64,000 nucleotides of DNA from Clostridia bacterium. Lineage in GTDB: Bacteria > Bacillota > Clostridia > Oscillospirales > CAG-272. Of the stretch, positions 1-8,889 are shown piece by piece. The stretch is from contig JAFTRA010000042.1 of the NCBI GenBank assembly GCA_017462485.1, positions 55,214 to 119,213 on the forward strand, given 5' to 3'. A program made the translations under genes and the position numbers. Within the stretch, counting starts at the first letter, position 1. Each line of letters starts with the position of its first letter. The notes under the pieces were generated by a model that made no database searches, was not told the origin of the DNA, and was given only the letters and a program-made list of their open reading frames with translations.

Positions 1-173
1 GATATTTCTCAAACTAAAAAATACAAGAAAGTCTTACAAATTATGGCTTTTTACTTTGATATGTACCATAAATTTACCATTTTTATCAATATTTTATTGT
101 AGCAAAAAAGACACAAAAATGATACAATGACAGTGTATCTTTTGACGCAAATTCAAAAAAAGGAGAAATATGC

Positions 174-764
174 TTGGACGTTTTGAAAATAAACAGCACA
201 AAGATTAAGATTATGATGAGCCCGTCGGACGTCAAAAAATTCGGACTTAACACCAGCGATATTGATTATAACGACAAGGAAACAAGAGTGAAGGTTTGGG
301 AAATTCTGGACTTTGTTAAAAGCAATCACGACTTTGACCACGGCAAAGATAAGCTTTTAGTTCAATTTTACCCCTCGAAAGACGGCGGAGCGGAGCTTTT
401 CGTTACAAGGCTCGTCGGCTTAAGCAAGGGCAAGGAGCGATGGGTTTCCAAGGCAGGAAACGTTACTATGCTCGACTCCAGACAAACGGTTTACAACTTT
501 AAGAATTTTAACGATTTAATTCACATAGCTAAAATTATTAACGGCAGAAAAAGTATAAAAGGAAGCGAACTTTTTTACGACGATTACGACGGATATTATC
601 TCGAAATCACCGAGCAGGGTAAGACAAGACTCGATTCGATTTGTGATCTCGCAATCATTATGGAATTTGCCGAAGCCACTCCGAAAGACAAACTTCCTTA
701 CATAACCGAGCATTGCAAAAAGCTTACCGACGGCAGCGCGGTGGAGCAGCTTGCGAAGCTTTAA
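174..764 (+). CDS. mecA: MecA-like adaptor protein
   Basis: This 196-aa protein matches the MecA family, adaptors that hand substrates to the ClpC/ClpP protease and, in Bacillus, hold down competence. It starts with the typical short N-terminal recognition domain (MDVLKINSTKIKI), followed by an acidic linker and a C-terminal ClpC-binding-type domain containing QFYPSKDGGAELFVT and a FYDDYDGYYLEI segment. Length is usual for the family (190-220 aa). The start is a TTG at 174, seven bases after AGGAGA (161-166). The ATG at 170 is in another frame and stops at once. It is a single-gene unit with a strong terminator behind it. Which substrate it delivers here cannot be told from sequence. Confidence 0.8.
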   Translation: MDVLKINSTKIKIMMSPSDVKKFGLNTSDIDYNDKETRVKVWEILDFVKSNHDFDHGKDKLLVQFYPSKDGGAELFVTRLVGLSKGKERWVSKAGNVTMLDSRQTVYNFKNFNDLIHIAKIINGRKSIKGSELFYDDYDGYYLEITEQGKTRLDSICDLAIIMEFAEATPKDKLPYITEHCKKLTDGSAVEQLAKL

Positions 765-785
765 GATTGCCCGAGCTATATATTG

Positions 786-827
786 AAAGCTCACTGCAAA
801 GAAGAATTTCTCGCAGTGAGCTTTTTT
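786..827 (+). terminator. Intrinsic terminator after mecA
   Basis: A perfect 12-bp stem (786-797 with 813-824) has a 15-base loop and is followed by a T run to 827. It begins 21 bases after the mecA stop codon. Confidence 0.9.
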
Positions 828-955
828 CATTGGTTTCTTTATTTGTGTGGCTATAACGAAGCTTCCAATTTAAGCTCCCCAACCGATTTCTGATAAACAG
901 CGGTTAAGCCGATTGAACTGACAACAGACCTTGCGAAGCATCATTTTTAAGAGTG

Positions 956-2380
956 TCAGTCTTTCTCCTTAAGATACTTATCTATCGCCGCAGCCGCAAG
1001 CTTGCCTGCGCCCATAGCAGAGATTACGGTTGCCGCGCCCGTTACGGCGTCACCGCCCGCAAATACTCCCTCTCGGCTGGTTGCTCCCGTAGCTTCATTT
1101 ACTATAATTCCGCCTCGACGGTTTACCTCAAGGCCCTCGGTAGTGGATTTTATCAAGGGGTTGGGAGACGTTCCTATTGCCATAATTACGCAGTCGAGCT
1201 CAATTTCAAACTCGCTTCCCTCTATAACCTTCGGAGAGCGTCTGCCTTTTTCGTCCGGCTCGCCAAGCTCCATTTTCACACAGCGCATTCCCGAGACGAA
1301 TCCGTTTTTCGCATCTCTTTTATCGTCGGGATTATTGTATCCAAGGATTTCTACAGGAGCCGTCAAGAGCATAAACTCAATGCCCTCCTCTAGCGCGTGC
1401 TCTACCTCCTCGCGCCTTGCCGGAAGCTCTTGCATCGAACGTCTATACACGATATAAACCTTTTCCGCTCCGAGTCTTGCCGCGACTCTCGCTGCGTCCA
1501 TAGCTACGTTTCCTCCGCCGACTACGGCTACCTTGCCACCCTTCATAATCGGGGTATCGGGACTGTCAAGATAAGCTTTCATAAGATTGCTTCTTGTCAA
1601 GAACTCGTTTGCCGAATATACACCGTTGAGCCCCTCGCCCGAAATTCCCATAAAGTTCGGAAGTCCTGCGCCGGAGCCTATAAATACGGCTTCATAGCCC
1701 ATATCAAAAAGCTCATCCACGGTAAGCGTTTTTCCTATTATCGTATTTGTGAGAAATTTAACGCCTGCCGCCTTAAGATTATCTACTTCTTTTTTCACAA
1801 TGCTTTTCGGAAGTCTGAATTCGGGTATTCCATAGGAGAGAACGCCGCCCTCGGTGTGAAGCGCTTCGAATACCGTTACACCGTATCCGAAAGACGCAAG
1901 GTCTCCTGCCGCCGCAAGTCCTGCGGGACCCGAGCCTATTATGGCGACCTGCTTACCGTTGTTTGACACGGGCTCGGTCTTTTCTCTTTCCCTCGCATTG
2001 TGAAGATCGGCAACGAATCTTTCGAGTCTGCCTATTGCAACGGGCTCGCTCTTTATACCTCTTACACACTTTGCCTCGCACTGATTCTCCTGCGGACAAA
2101 CTCTTCCGCAAACGGCAGGCAAACTTGACGAGCGATTTATAACCTTGTAAGCGCCCTCAAAATCTCCATCCTTGATTTTTGATATAAACTCGGGGATAGC
2201 AATGTTTACAGGGCAACCCGAAACGCACGGCATAGTTTTGCAATCAAGGCATCTTGAGGCTTCATTCAAGGCGAGCTCTTCGGTATATCCAAGGGCAACC
2301 TCAAGAAAATCTCTCCTTCTTTCCTCCGGAGATCTCACGGGCATAGGCTGACGACCTATATTCATATTAACCTTTGCCAT
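956..2380 (-). CDS. nfnB: NADH-dependent ferredoxin:NADP+ oxidoreductase, large subunit (NfnB / GltA-like)
   Basis: This 474-aa flavoprotein belongs to the family of glutamate synthase small subunits and NfnB. An N-terminal helical domain carries the cysteines for two [4Fe-4S] clusters (CLDCKTMPCVSGCPVNI near residues 43-59 and CGRVCPQENQCEAKCVRG near 91-108). Two dinucleotide-binding folds follow (IIGSGPAGLAAAG for FAD and VVGGGNVAMDAARVA for NAD(P)). The family includes homotetrameric glutamate synthase, but the immediate upstream neighbour is the NfnA/SudB-type subunit. That pairing defines NfnAB, a cytoplasmic electron-bifurcating transhydrogenase linking NADH, ferredoxin and NADPH. Its ATG directly follows the nfnA stop codon with GGAGGAGG inside the nfnA end, so translation is coupled. 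Confidence 0.85.
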   Translation of the reverse strand: MAKVNMNIGRQPMPVRSPEERRRDFLEVALGYTEELALNEASRCLDCKTMPCVSGCPVNIAIPEFISKIKDGDFEGAYKVINRSSSLPAVCGRVCPQENQCEAKCVRGIKSEPVAIGRLERFVADLHNAREREKTEPVSNNGKQVAIIGSGPAGLAAAGDLASFGYGVTVFEALHTEGGVLSYGIPEFRLPKSIVKKEVDNLKAAGVKFLTNTIIGKTLTVDELFDMGYEAVFIGSGAGLPNFMGISGEGLNGVYSANEFLTRSNLMKAYLDSPDTPIMKGGKVAVVGGGNVAMDAARVAARLGAEKVYIVYRRSMQELPARREEVEHALEEGIEFMLLTAPVEILGYNNPDDKRDAKNGFVSGMRCVKMELGEPDEKGRRSPKVIEGSEFEIELDCVIMAIGTSPNPLIKSTTEGLEVNRRGGIIVNEATGATSREGVFAGGDAVTGAATVISAMGAGKLAAAAIDKYLKEKD

Positions 2381-3235
2381 TTAAACCTCCTCCTTTTTCA
2401 AGAGATTGCACGCAGCGTCATAAGCGTGGCGCTCAAAATTCTTATACATCGACGAGCGCAGCATAGCCTCGTCAAAATCGACCTCATATCCGTTAAAATC
2501 GGGGCCGTCAACGCAGGCGAATTTCGTAACACGCTCCCCGTCCTTGACGAGCGAGAGCCTACATCCGCCGCACATACCGGTTCCGTCAATCATTATAGGA
2601 TTCATTGAAACGACGCACGGTATGCCAAAAGGCTTCGTGGTAAGCGTGACGAATTTCATCATAACGAGAGGTCCTATGGTTATGACCTTATCGAACGTCT
2701 CGCCTCCCTCAAGCTTCTCTTTAAGAGGAACGCATACATTACCCTCTCTGCCATAGCTTCCGTCATCCGTCATAACTACAAGCTCATCGGACACAGCCTC
2801 AAACTCGTCTTCGAGTATAACTAAATCTTTCGACCTGAATCCTATAATAGAAGTTACCTTTACCCCCATACCGTGTAGCTTTTTAGCTATCGGGAGCGCT
2901 ATCGCGCAGCCAACTCCTCCACCAACTATACATACCTTGTTTATCCCCTCGGTTTTGGTGGGCATACCGAGCGGTCCCGCAAAGTCCCGGAGATAATCTC
3001 CCTCTCCCTTAAGCGAGAGCTTATAGGTAGTAGCTCCTACTATCTGGAATATGACGCTTACCGTTCCTCGCTCCCTATCAAAATCCGCCACGGTGAGCGG
3101 TATGCGCTCTCCGTCTTCGTCTGTTCTCAAAATAATGAACTGCCCCGGCTCAGCGCTTCTTGCGACGAGGGGCGCTTCCACCTCTATCATCACTACGGTG
3201 GGGTTGAGTTCTCTTCTTTTGACAATTTTATACAT
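2381..3235 (-). CDS. nfnA: NADH-dependent ferredoxin:NADP+ oxidoreductase, small subunit (NfnA)
   Basis: This 284-aa protein is a ferredoxin-NADP reductase-type FAD/NAD module like dihydroorotate dehydrogenase electron-transfer subunit and sulfide dehydrogenase beta subunit. An N-terminal FAD-binding barrel is followed by a nucleotide-binding domain (VCIVGGGVGCAIALPIAK). The C-terminal part has the cysteine set expected for a [2Fe-2S] cluster (GTGMCGGCRLSL, then FACVDGPDFNG). It is the first gene of the two-gene nfnAB operon and has its own promoter upstream. Known NfnA proteins bind NADH, so the pair is expected to make NADPH from NADH plus reduced ferredoxin in a fermenting anaerobe. Confidence 0.85.
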   Translation of the reverse strand: MYKIVKRRELNPTVVMIEVEAPLVARSAEPGQFIILRTDEDGERIPLTVADFDRERGTVSVIFQIVGATTYKLSLKGEGDYLRDFAGPLGMPTKTEGINKVCIVGGGVGCAIALPIAKKLHGMGVKVTSIIGFRSKDLVILEDEFEAVSDELVVMTDDGSYGREGNVCVPLKEKLEGGETFDKVITIGPLVMMKFVTLTTKPFGIPCVVSMNPIMIDGTGMCGGCRLSLVKDGERVTKFACVDGPDFNGYEVDFDEAMLRSSMYKNFERHAYDAACNLLKKEEV

Positions 3236-3349
3236 CGGTTACTCCTTATCCGGTTATAGACACCGCGGCAAAGGACGTTGACTTTATCTGCCGTTTTTTG
3301 ACGCGTTACAGCCGTTCATAAAAATTTTACATTTTGTTTTTATATAAAA

Positions 3350-3378
3350 ATTATAGCACATACGCTGCACGACTTCAA
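3350..3378 (-). promoter_or_regulatory. Sigma-A promoter of nfnAB
   Basis: Read on the minus strand there is a -35 TTGAAG (3373-3378), a 17-base spacer and a -10 TATAAT (3350-3355), about 115 bases before the nfnA start. Confidence 0.75.
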
Positions 3379-3428
3379 GTATATTTAAAAAACTTTACGA
3401 CTTTTTTTGCATTTTTAGCAATCTTACC

Positions 3429-3457
3429 TTGACATTAAATAATAATAATGTTATAAT
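3429..3457 (+). promoter_or_regulatory. Sigma-A promoter of the large zinc-ribbon gene
   Basis: A consensus -35 TTGACA (3429-3434), exactly 17 bases and a consensus -10 TATAAT (3452-3457) lie 46 bases before the ATG at 3503. It is divergent from the nfnAB promoter. Confidence 0.85.
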
Positions 3458-3502
3458 TATAAATAAATATTGCGTATTATTCTTTTTGAGGAGGAATATT
3501 CA

Positions 3503-6500
3503 ATGAACGAAAACAAACTTTTCCTTTCGGGAGTGTGCCCTTACTGCCCGGCTGTGCTTGATTACGCCGAGGATTCCAGGGCTGTTACCTGCCATTCGTG
3601 CGGTAATGTTGTTCCCACCAGGATTTTAAGACCTCTCGATTTTGCAAAAAAAGAGAGTGCGGAATCCGAGAACGATAGGAGAATAGCAGACGGCGTAACT
3701 TCCTCAAGCGCCGGAATTATATATTTTGACAACTTCTGCGATAGCTATGACTGGAGAGAGTTTGCTCTTCACTCCACCCTCTCCATACCCACTCTCGAAT
3801 CTATAAGAGAGGCTTGCAAGATTAAGTTCTCCGCAGACCCCATTACATATTATCTTGATTTCAGATGCGTTGCCATCCCCGTCCTCAAAAAGATTGAAGG
3901 CCTCGACGTGCTTGAGGTTGAGATAATAAACAACTACAAGAGCGACGACCTTTCCGACCTCTTTGAATACGTTGACCGTTACTGCGCTATAACCGCAGAG
4001 ATAACTGAAAAGCGCGATGCTATTATCAAAACTCTCATAAAGGATATTCACCTCGCTCAAAGATTCGGTGCGGATCCTATGTTAGTTTACGACCTCAAGC
4101 GTACCTTCAAGATGTTCACCGAGAAGGTTAACGCTGTTAAGGCTGCTAAAAATATTGAAGAGGTTCCCGGCTATCACAAGGCGAAGGAGCTTAAGGACGC
4201 AAAGCTTGCGCAGGATATCCGCAAAAAAGGAATCGACGCAGAGAAAACCTATGCAAAGGCTATTGAGCTTCTTGAAGCAGGGAACGTTGACAATGCGCTG
4301 CATCTCTTCGCGGCTATAAACGGATATAAGGACTCGAATAAATATATTGACGACAATTCGATGATATTCAAGTTCAATAACGAGCTTGCGGAAATGGCAG
4401 GCAAGTTCTATCTTGTTAAGAGCAAGTCAAACGCTGTTTTCGAGCCCTCGAATCCCACCCCAATATCAGAGGGTGTTATGACTCTTTATGAGGTAGTCAA
4501 CGCAATTCCCTCTACCTCACCCACTCTTACTATGGTCTCAGACGTTATACACAGCTTCGGCTCTAAGATATTCTTTATGAGAAATAACGTCAGCATCTGC
4601 TGCTACGATACTAAGAGCGAGGACCTTTACGCGAACGTTAAAATTCTTGACGAAGCTCCATCGGGTGACTACGTTATCCGCCACGCTAACCCCATATACT
4701 ACTCTTCGGACAAGACGAAGTTCTTTATAAGAAAGAAGCTTCGTGAGACCGCTACGACTAAGAGAGGTTGCCTTGGCAGAAAGAAGGTTACCAAGAGAAT
4801 CGCCAATAACAGAGGAAATAACTACTCTATCGTGCTCGTTGATATGGACAACGTTACCTCAAAGGTAATCTTGCCCGAGGTAGTTGATATTATGGACTAC
4901 TGCAACGACAAGATATTCTATACTATGCTTGAAAAGGGCTCAAGCTTCCCTTCCTTCCGTGTTTATGACATAAAAGAGGGAAAGAGCACCGAAATTCTCA
5001 GTGCCAACTGCAATATTCACAATGTAAGTGGTGGAAACATAGTATATTCTATGCGCGCAGCGAGTGAGTATAATATCAATCTATTCTCGGTTAACATTGA
5101 CACGAACGTTCACCGCGCCATAGACACCAACATCAACGGTTATTACACTACTCACGGAAACCGTGTGTTCTACACCGTTGGCACCAGAGAGGACTTCAGA
5201 CTTTATTCGGCTAACCTTGACGGTACGGACAGATGCGAGGTTATGGAGAATCCCGGCAGAATATGCCAGTTCAGCTCCGGTTGGCTCTATTATATTAACG
5301 GAAGCGGTGTAAACACTTGCCTTATGAAAGTAAGCCTTGACGGCTCGAAAAATATGCTCGTTGCATCAAGATTCGGCAAGCTGGTTAAGATGCTCAACGG
5401 ATATATTTACTACCTTGCGACTAACGGTGACCTTAAGGTAGTTCGTTCCGATGGCAGCGGTGACACCCGTATTGCTTCTAATATTGACGACCTCTCACGC
5501 ATAATAATAGATAAGTCAAACGTTTATTATCTCAAGCGTGATTATCTCGGTCCTGCAACCGAAAGCAGCGACGGCTTCGGCTACTCGCTCTATTCCACCG
5601 ACCTTGCGGGCAAGAATTTGCGCAAGCTTTCGCACGACGTTTCAGCTATGGTTGAGTACAATGACAGATATATTTATATCTGCAAAAAGCGTGAAGCGAA
5701 GTACTCGGTTACCACGCCTATTGACAGGAAGCATTCTAAGACGGAAATTATAAGCAAGACGCTTACCTACTACGAGTCTTATGACAAGCTTAATGCCGAA
5801 TTCTCCGAAATCGTTCGTCTCGGTCTTCCCGAAACAGTGACTGTTACTTACAGAAAGTCCCGCCTTCCCTTCAGCAAGTACATTACCGACCGTTCGGTAA
5901 TAAGCGAGATTCATAACGACTACGTTCGTAATGACGTTGCGCCCGTCGGAATGGTTGAAAGAGAAGAAATCGAAGCAAGAGAAAAAGAGCTTCAGCGTAT
6001 CGAGGACGAAAAGCGCGAAAAGAAGCAGGCTAAAAAGGATAAAAAGCAAGCAAAGAAAGACAAAAAGAAGGCGAAGCGCGACAAGAAAAAGGCTAAACGT
6101 CAGGAAAAGCGTGACAAAAAGAGCCTCAAGCGTGAAAACAAGAAAGCTAAACGTCAAGCGAAGCAGGCAGAGCGTGACCGAATCAAGGAAGAAAAACACG
6201 CAAAAGCAAATTCTGACATAGACGATTATCTCGCAGCAAAAGAGCAGCTTGAAATTGAAAATCAGGAAAGGCTCGAAAGACAGCAAGCGGAGCAAGACGC
6301 AAGGGAAGCAGAGCTTTCAGCTAAACGAGAAGAGCGCGAGAAAGCGCGCGCAAAGCGTGACGAGGAAAACCGTGAGAAATATGACGCCGGTCAGACAAGA
6401 TACGACGAAAAGATGGCTCGTTACGAAGAGGATATGATTAAGCGCGAGGAAGCTAAGCAAGCTAAACGCGACGCGAAGGCTGCGAAGAAAAACAGAGACG

Positions 6501-6508
6501 CGGAATAA
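3503..6508 (+). CDS. Large zinc-ribbon / beta-propeller-like / basic coiled-coil protein, function unknown
   Basis: This is a 1001-aa protein. The start is the ATG at 3503, eight bases behind GAGGAGG (3488-3494). A longer upstream frame exists but has no ribosome site. Layout: an N-terminal zinc ribbon (C12, C15, C30, C33); a helical middle with a segment ending in INGYKDSNKYIDD (about 245-290), a motif common in gut Firmicutes zinc-ribbon/TPR-like proteins; a long region of repeated YSxxLDGxxRxxL blades resembling DUF5050 beta-propellers (about 310-760); then some 180 residues of almost pure Lys/Arg/Glu/Ala coiled coil. No signal peptide or membrane segment is visible, so it is probably cytoplasmic. 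The basic tail could bind RNA, ribosomes or polyphosphate, but that is a guess. No enzyme motif is seen. Confidence 0.7.
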   Translation: MNENKLFLSGVCPYCPAVLDYAEDSRAVTCHSCGNVVPTRILRPLDFAKKESAESENDRRIADGVTSSSAGIIYFDNFCDSYDWREFALHSTLSIPTLESIREACKIKFSADPITYYLDFRCVAIPVLKKIEGLDVLEVEIINNYKSDDLSDLFEYVDRYCAITAEITEKRDAIIKTLIKDIHLAQRFGADPMLVYDLKRTFKMFTEKVNAVKAAKNIEEVPGYHKAKELKDAKLAQDIRKKGIDAEKTYAKAIELLEAGNVDNALHLFAAINGYKDSNKYIDDNSMIFKFNNELAEMAGKFYLVKSKSNAVFEPSNPTPISEGVMTLYEVVNAIPSTSPTLTMVSDVIHSFGSKIFFMRNNVSICCYDTKSEDLYANVKILDEAPSGDYVIRHANPIYYSSDKTKFFIRKKLRETATTKRGCLGRKKVTKRIANNRGNNYSIVLVDMDNVTSKVILPEVVDIMDYCNDKIFYTMLEKGSSFPSFRVYDIKEGKSTEILSANCNIHNVSGGNIVYSMRAASEYNINLFSVNIDTNVHRAIDTNINGYYTTHGNRVFYTVGTREDFRLYSANLDGTDRCEVMENPGRICQFSSGWLYYINGSGVNTCLMKVSLDGSKNMLVASRFGKLVKMLNGYIYYLATNGDLKVVRSDGSGDTRIASNIDDLSRIIIDKSNVYYLKRDYLGPATESSDGFGYSLYSTDLAGKNLRKLSHDVSAMVEYNDRYIYICKKREAKYSVTTPIDRKHSKTEIISKTLTYYESYDKLNAEFSEIVRLGLPETVTVTYRKSRLPFSKYITDRSVISEIHNDYVRNDVAPVGMVEREEIEAREKELQRIEDEKREKKQAKKDKKQAKKDKKKAKRDKKKAKRQEKRDKKSLKRENKKAKRQAKQAERDRIKEEKHAKANSDIDDYLAAKEQLEIENQERLERQQAEQDAREAELSAKREEREKARAKRDEENREKYDAGQTRYDEKMARYEEDMIKREEAKQAKRDAKAAKKNRDAE

Positions 6509-6551
6509 TATCAAATCTTCAATCAAAACAAATAAAATTCACTAACATCTC

Positions 6552-6581
6552 GGGCTGTCGCACTGTTTTGTACGACAGCCC
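6552..6581 (+). other. Hairpin between the zinc-ribbon gene and cysK
   Basis: A perfect 9-bp GC-rich stem (6552-6560 with 6573-6581) has a 12-base loop and lies 14 bases before the cysK ATG. There is no T run after it, so it may be a weak terminator, a processing site or a structure that limits access to the cysK start. No separate cysK promoter or good ribosome site is seen. Confidence 0.6.
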
Positions 6582-6595
6582 TTAAAACAAGAATT

Positions 6596-7525
6596 ATGAA
6601 TAAGATATATAACACGGTCGAGGAGCTTATCGGAAAAACCCCGATAGTGCGCCTTCATAAAATAGAAGAAAAATACAACTTAAAAGCAAAGCTTTTTGCA
6701 AAGCTCGAATTTTTCAACCCCACAGGTAGCGCAAAGGACAGAGCCGCTCTCGGAATGATACTTGCCGCTGAAAAGTGCGGACTTATATCTAATGGCGGAA
6801 CTATAATCGAGCCCACCTCGGGAAATACCGGAATAGCACTTGCGGCTATTGCCGCCTCTCGCGGTTATCAGGCTATAATAGTTATGCCAAGCACGATGTC
6901 ACGCGAGCGTCAGCTTCTTATCAAGGCCTACGGAGCTCGTGTTGAGCTTACAGACGGGGCGAAAGGAATGGCGGGAGCGATAGAACGTGCAAATCAGCTT
7001 CATTTAGAGATAGAAAACTCCTTTATACCATCTCAATTCGACAATAATGAAAACAAAAATGCGCATTTTGCGACCACCGGCCCCGAAATCTATGAGACCC
7101 TCGACGGAAAAATCGACGTTTTCGTTGCGGCAGTCGGAACGGGCGGAACTCTTTCGGGCGTAGGCGAGTACTTAAAATCGAAGCTCCCAGAGGTAAAAAT
7201 CGTCGCTGTGGAGCCTGCCGAATCCCCTCTTCTTTCGGGTGGAGCTGCCGCGCCTCATAAAATCCAGGGAATAGGAGCGAACTTTATCCCAAGTGTGCTC
7301 AGAAGGGATATTTACGACGAGGTGGTATGCGTTTCGTCAGAAGAGGCTTATAAAGAGGCAAGAGATACCGCCTCGCTTATCGGTATAGGACTTGGAATTT
7401 CCTCAGGCGCTGCTCTTGCCGCCGCTATAAAGCTTGCTGAAAGAGAAGAAAACGCAGGAAAGAGCATTGTTACTCTCTTTCCCGACGGTGTTGACAGATA
7501 TCTCAGCACCGATTTGTTTGACTAA
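6596..7525 (+). CDS. cysK: Cysteine synthase (O-acetylserine sulfhydrylase)
   Basis: This 309-aa PLP enzyme converts O-acetylserine plus sulfide into cysteine. The PLP lysine lies in NPTGSAKDRAAL (near residue 44), followed by the substrate-binding PTSGNTGIALA loop and the phosphate-binding GTGGTLSGVG loop. The length is that of CysK/CysM enzymes. Nothing distinguishes CysK from CysM strongly, though TSGNTG and the GIGANFIP segment favour CysK. The ATG at 6596 has only a weak ribosome site. It follows the large zinc-ribbon gene in the same direction and may be read from the same promoter. Confidence 0.88.
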   Translation: MNKIYNTVEELIGKTPIVRLHKIEEKYNLKAKLFAKLEFFNPTGSAKDRAALGMILAAEKCGLISNGGTIIEPTSGNTGIALAAIAASRGYQAIIVMPSTMSRERQLLIKAYGARVELTDGAKGMAGAIERANQLHLEIENSFIPSQFDNNENKNAHFATTGPEIYETLDGKIDVFVAAVGTGGTLSGVGEYLKSKLPEVKIVAVEPAESPLLSGGAAAPHKIQGIGANFIPSVLRRDIYDEVVCVSSEEAYKEARDTASLIGIGLGISSGAALAAAIKLAEREENAGKSIVTLFPDGVDRYLSTDLFD

Positions 7526-7642
7526 CTCTCATAATGCTCTTAAACCGGAAGCTAAAGGCTTTATGCGACAATATGTTGAATATACAGTATTCAGACAATT
7601 TACTCTTGCTTGAGACTTCAAAATAAAAAAGGACTTAATATT

Positions 7643-8185
7643 ATGGGACTCGCTTGCGAATTCGAAAAAGAAAAGCTTATTATCGGATTTATATACCATA
7701 CCGACGAGATGTTCGAGAAGGCTCTCGGAATTATGACCGAGAAATTCGGCGCCGTTGATTTTTCTACCGAGGAATTTTCATTCACCAATGAATTTTCGGA
7801 CTACTACGATGAAGAGCTTGGCGGCGAGGCAAGGCGCAGAATAGTAAGCTTTGAGACACTCGTTGACCCAAAAAGGCAAGCCGAGATAAAGACGTTTACC
7901 AACAGTGTTGAGGCTGACTTAAGTATTCTCGGAAATCGAAAGGTAAATCTCGACCCCGGATTTATGAGCCACGGCAGGCTTCTGCTTGCCACAACTAAAA
8001 AAACCGGCTTTAGAATTCCCCTATCCGACGGTATTTATACCGAGCTGACGCTCTTCTTTGCCAGGGGCGGATGGCAAAAGCTCCCCTGGACCTACAGAGA
8101 TTATCAATCAAAAAGAGTGCAGGATTTTCTTACCGTCGTCAGAAAGAAGTACCTCGAACAAAGAAAAAGAGAAGAAAACCTTTAA
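7643..8185 (+). CDS. DUF4416 family protein
   Basis: This 180-aa protein looks like DUF4416, a small family of unknown function found in many anaerobes. The typical core is visible: a GFMSHGRLLLATTKK strand-turn, GIYTELTLFFARG, and the closing LPWTYRDYQS motif before a charged helical tail. The start is the ATG at 7643 behind AAAAGGA. A longer frame from 7610 has no ribosome site. No signal peptide or membrane helix is present. It is a single gene between cysK and a strong terminator, so context does not help with function. Confidence 0.75.
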   Translation: MGLACEFEKEKLIIGFIYHTDEMFEKALGIMTEKFGAVDFSTEEFSFTNEFSDYYDEELGGEARRRIVSFETLVDPKRQAEIKTFTNSVEADLSILGNRKVNLDPGFMSHGRLLLATTKKTGFRIPLSDGIYTELTLFFARGGWQKLPWTYRDYQSKRVQDFLTVVRKKYLEQRKREENL

Positions 8186-8186
8186 T

Positions 8187-8233
8187 AAAAAATCCAAGAT
8201 TCGAAGCGTTTTGGCTTGAATCTTGGATTTTTT
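8187..8233 (+). terminator. Terminator after the DUF4416 gene
   Basis: A long stem of 16 uninterrupted pairs (8187-8202 with 8218-8233) plus a short inner helix has A- and T-rich flanks, so it could stop transcription from both sides. Confidence 0.9.
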
Positions 8234-8268
8234 ATTTGCTAACTGTAAAATAAGCTTTTGAAAAAGTA

Positions 8269-8370
8269 TTATTCTACGATAACCTCTTCGATAGGTTTTC
8301 CGTCAATATCGGGCATATCGAGGTCGAAAATTTTCGCAAGCGTAGCTACCAAAGCAATTGTCAACGACAA
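8269..8370 (-). pseudogene. C-terminal remnant of a lost gene, possibly a phosphodiesterase/sulfatase-fold protein
   Basis: Downstream of the rplL terminator the minus strand holds an open stretch with no start codon, ending in a TAA at 8269-8271. Its last part reads VATLAKIFDLDMPDIDGKP and then IEEVIVE. This resembles the C-terminal tail of alkaline-phosphatase-superfamily phosphodiesterases and sulfatases, which commonly end in a LAxLLGLxxPxxDGxPIxEVL pattern. Nothing of the catalytic body is present. I read it as the remaining 3' end of a deleted gene. Confidence 0.5.
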
Positions 8371-8394
8371 AGAAAAATTTTGATAAGATAATAT

Positions 8395-8429
8395 AAAAAA
8401 GGGGTGCGGCTCGCAGGTTGCCGCACCCC
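8395..8429 (-). terminator. Terminator of rplJL
   Basis: On the minus strand a perfect 9-bp GC stem (8421-8429 with 8401-8409) is followed by six T residues (8395-8400), 23 bases after the rplL stop. Confidence 0.93.
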
Positions 8430-8451
8430 AAAATTATTAGAAGATAGAAAA

Positions 8452-8826
8452 TTACTTAATTTCAACTTCTGCGCCTGCAGCCTTAAGCTGTTCAGCGATC
8501 TTTTCAGCCTCTTCCTTAGCAACTGCTTCCTTGATAGTCTTGGGAGCAGACTCAACGAGGTCCTTAGCGTCCTTAAGACCAAGACCGGTGATTTCACGAG
8601 CTACCTTGATAACTGCGAGCTTGTTAGCGCCTGCAGCCTTAAGTACTACGTCGAACTCAGTCTTCTCTTCAACGGGAGCTGCTGCTGCAGCGCCGGGAGC
8701 TGCTGCTACTGCTACGGGAGCTGCAGATACACCGAATTCCTCCTCAAGTGCCTTAACGAGATCAGCAAGTTCAAGAATAGTAAGACCCTTTACAAGTTCA
8801 AGGATCTGAGTGGACTTTTCATTCAT
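8452..8826 (-). CDS. rplL: 50S ribosomal protein L7/L12
   Basis: This 124-aa acidic stalk protein recruits translation factors to the ribosome. It has the N-terminal dimerisation helices ([20 protein letters not shown]), an Ala/Pro/Gly-rich hinge (about residues 37-55) and the conserved C-terminal domain ([20 protein letters not shown], then [20 protein letters not shown]). The start is the ATG at 8826 behind GGAGG at 8835-8839. A short upstream extension of the frame is not translated. It is the second gene of the rplJ-rplL operon and shares the L10-leader control region. Confidence 0.97.
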   Translation of the reverse strand: MNEKSTQILELVKGLTILELADLVKALEEEFGVSAAPVAVAAAPGAAAAAPVEEKTEFDVVLKAAGANKLAVIKVAREITGLGLKDAKDLVESAPKTIKEAVAKEEAEKIAEQLKAAGAEVEIK

Positions 8827-8889
8827 TTTAGTTTCCTCCAAATATTTAAACAAATTTTATTCAAAAATTAATAGTTTGCAGATATTAAA

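Noticed and set aside
956-1966. Plus-strand open frames opposite nfnB
   Set aside because: They are shadows of the well-supported flavoprotein gene on the other strand and show no domains or ribosome sites.
956-2380. GltA (glutamate synthase) as the name for the large flavoprotein
   Set aside because: The adjacent coupled NfnA-type subunit makes NfnB the better reading, although the families are close.
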